Source: Prado023 sp963774745 (GTDB lineage Bacteria > Actinomycetota > Actinomycetes > S36-B12 > CAIYMF01). From it: 64,000 nt of DNA. The notes beneath the pieces were generated by a model. That model saw nothing but the letters and a program-made list of their open reading frames with translations. It made no database searches and was not told the origin of the DNA. The stretch lies in the NCBI GenBank assembly GCA_963774745.1, contig CAVZGE010000008.1, positions 62,001 through 126,000 on the forward strand. Reading direction: 5' to 3'. The translations under genes and the position numbers were made by a program. Positions 63,755-64,000 of this stretch are shown here, piece by piece (position 1 is the stretch's first letter; the number at the start of each line of letters is the position of its first letter).

Positions 63755-64000
63755 AGCTTGAACGCCTTCCGGGGGTTGGTGACGACGAGGTCGTGGGCGG
63801 TGTCGAGGGCCTCGTCCATGGTGAGTCGGTGGTCGGCGACGAGCTTGGCCAGGAAGCCCGAGTCCATCCGGCGGTTGGTGTCGTGGCGGGCGGGGATCGA
63901 CAGGAAGGCCCGGGTGTCGTCGATGAAGCCGGAGGTGCGGGAGAAGCCGGCGGACTCGGTGACCGCACTGCGGTACCGGTTCATCGCCTCGGGGGAGTCG
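63751..64000 (-). CDS. uxaC: Uronate isomerase, C-terminal part (5' end outside window)
   Basis: Only the last 82 codons are present. The tail contains SGFIDDTRAFLSIPARHDTN and MDEALDTAHDLVVTNPRKAF, the conserved C-terminus of glucuronate/galacturonate isomerase. This enzyme converts D-glucuronate to D-fructuronate, the substrate of the next gene. The stop overlaps the uxuB-like start. The rest of the gene lies beyond base 64000. Confidence 0.92.
   Translation of the reverse strand, partial: DSPEAMNRYRSAVTESAGFSRTSGFIDDTRAFLSIPARHDTNRRMDSGFLAKLVADHRLTMDEALDTAHDLVVTNPRKAFKL

Noticed and set aside
1..64000. tRNA or rRNA genes, insertion sequences and phage attachment sites
   Set aside because: No T-loop GGTTCRA patterns in a cloverleaf context, no rRNA blocks, no transposase motifs and no terminal inverted repeats were seen on reading both strands.

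Overview
The window is very GC-rich, densely coded DNA from an actinomycete-like bacterium (Actinomycetota). Supporting signs are heavy GC bias at third codon positions, frequent GTG starts, several apparently leaderless genes, an LAXTG-type sortase signal and a DosR-like operator. Genus cannot be fixed from the sequence. I see no rRNA, tRNA, CRISPR array, insertion sequence or phage module.

Layout. (1) 1-6957: a sugar-uptake and galactoside operon with two ABC permeases, GH36 alpha-galactosidase, galactokinase and a GT-B-like protein of unknown function. (2) 6988-10723: glpD divergent from a SorC-type regulator with an operator between them, then a PhyH-type oxygenase. (3) 10762-14123: a membrane methyltransferase-like protein facing an ABC exporter pair. 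(4) 14204-24793: a TPR protein, a CPBP protease, an enoyl-CoA hydratase and a roughly 2,300-residue Ig-like/P-domain wall protein whose reading frame is heavily broken. The protease and the wall protein share an unusual promoter layout. (5) 24978-28526: an arsenic operon (arsR, permease, thioredoxin-like protein, ACR3) with a methyltransferase. (6) 28716-36846: a complete V/A-type ATPase operon ending in a universal stress protein, preceded by a DosR-like box. (7) 37047-38170: arsC facing an ArsR-ArsC fusion. (8) 38273-40003: an ABC-F gene behind a leader-peptide attenuator. (9) 40138-51093: a promoter with an overlapping operator, a 28-codon ORF, and two giant unassigned genes (about 2,380 and 1,200 residues). 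(10) 51136-55979: transaldolase, a cytidylate-kinase-like protein, zwf and gnd. (11) 56254-64000: a HAD protein, a GH3 enzyme, a Nudix hydrolase and a hexuronate/KDG cluster (kdgK-like, FGGY kinase, uxuB-like, uxaC).

How it fits together. The carbon genes feed galactosides, hexuronates and glycerol-3-phosphate into central metabolism, with zwf, gnd and tal supplying the pentose-phosphate route. The arsenic genes form two divergently organised units that sense, reduce and expel arsenic. The V/A-ATPase plus stress protein looks like an energy-stress operon, possibly hypoxia-controlled. The best candidate for an undescribed system is the giant-gene operon at 40138-51093, because it has clear control elements but no recognisable product.

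Quality note. Several otherwise well-conserved genes carry single-base frame breaks (about 2775, 57000, 58390, 61035, 61805, 62308), and the Ig repeat region carries many. I read most of these as assembly indels rather than true pseudogenes, but the sequence alone cannot prove that.
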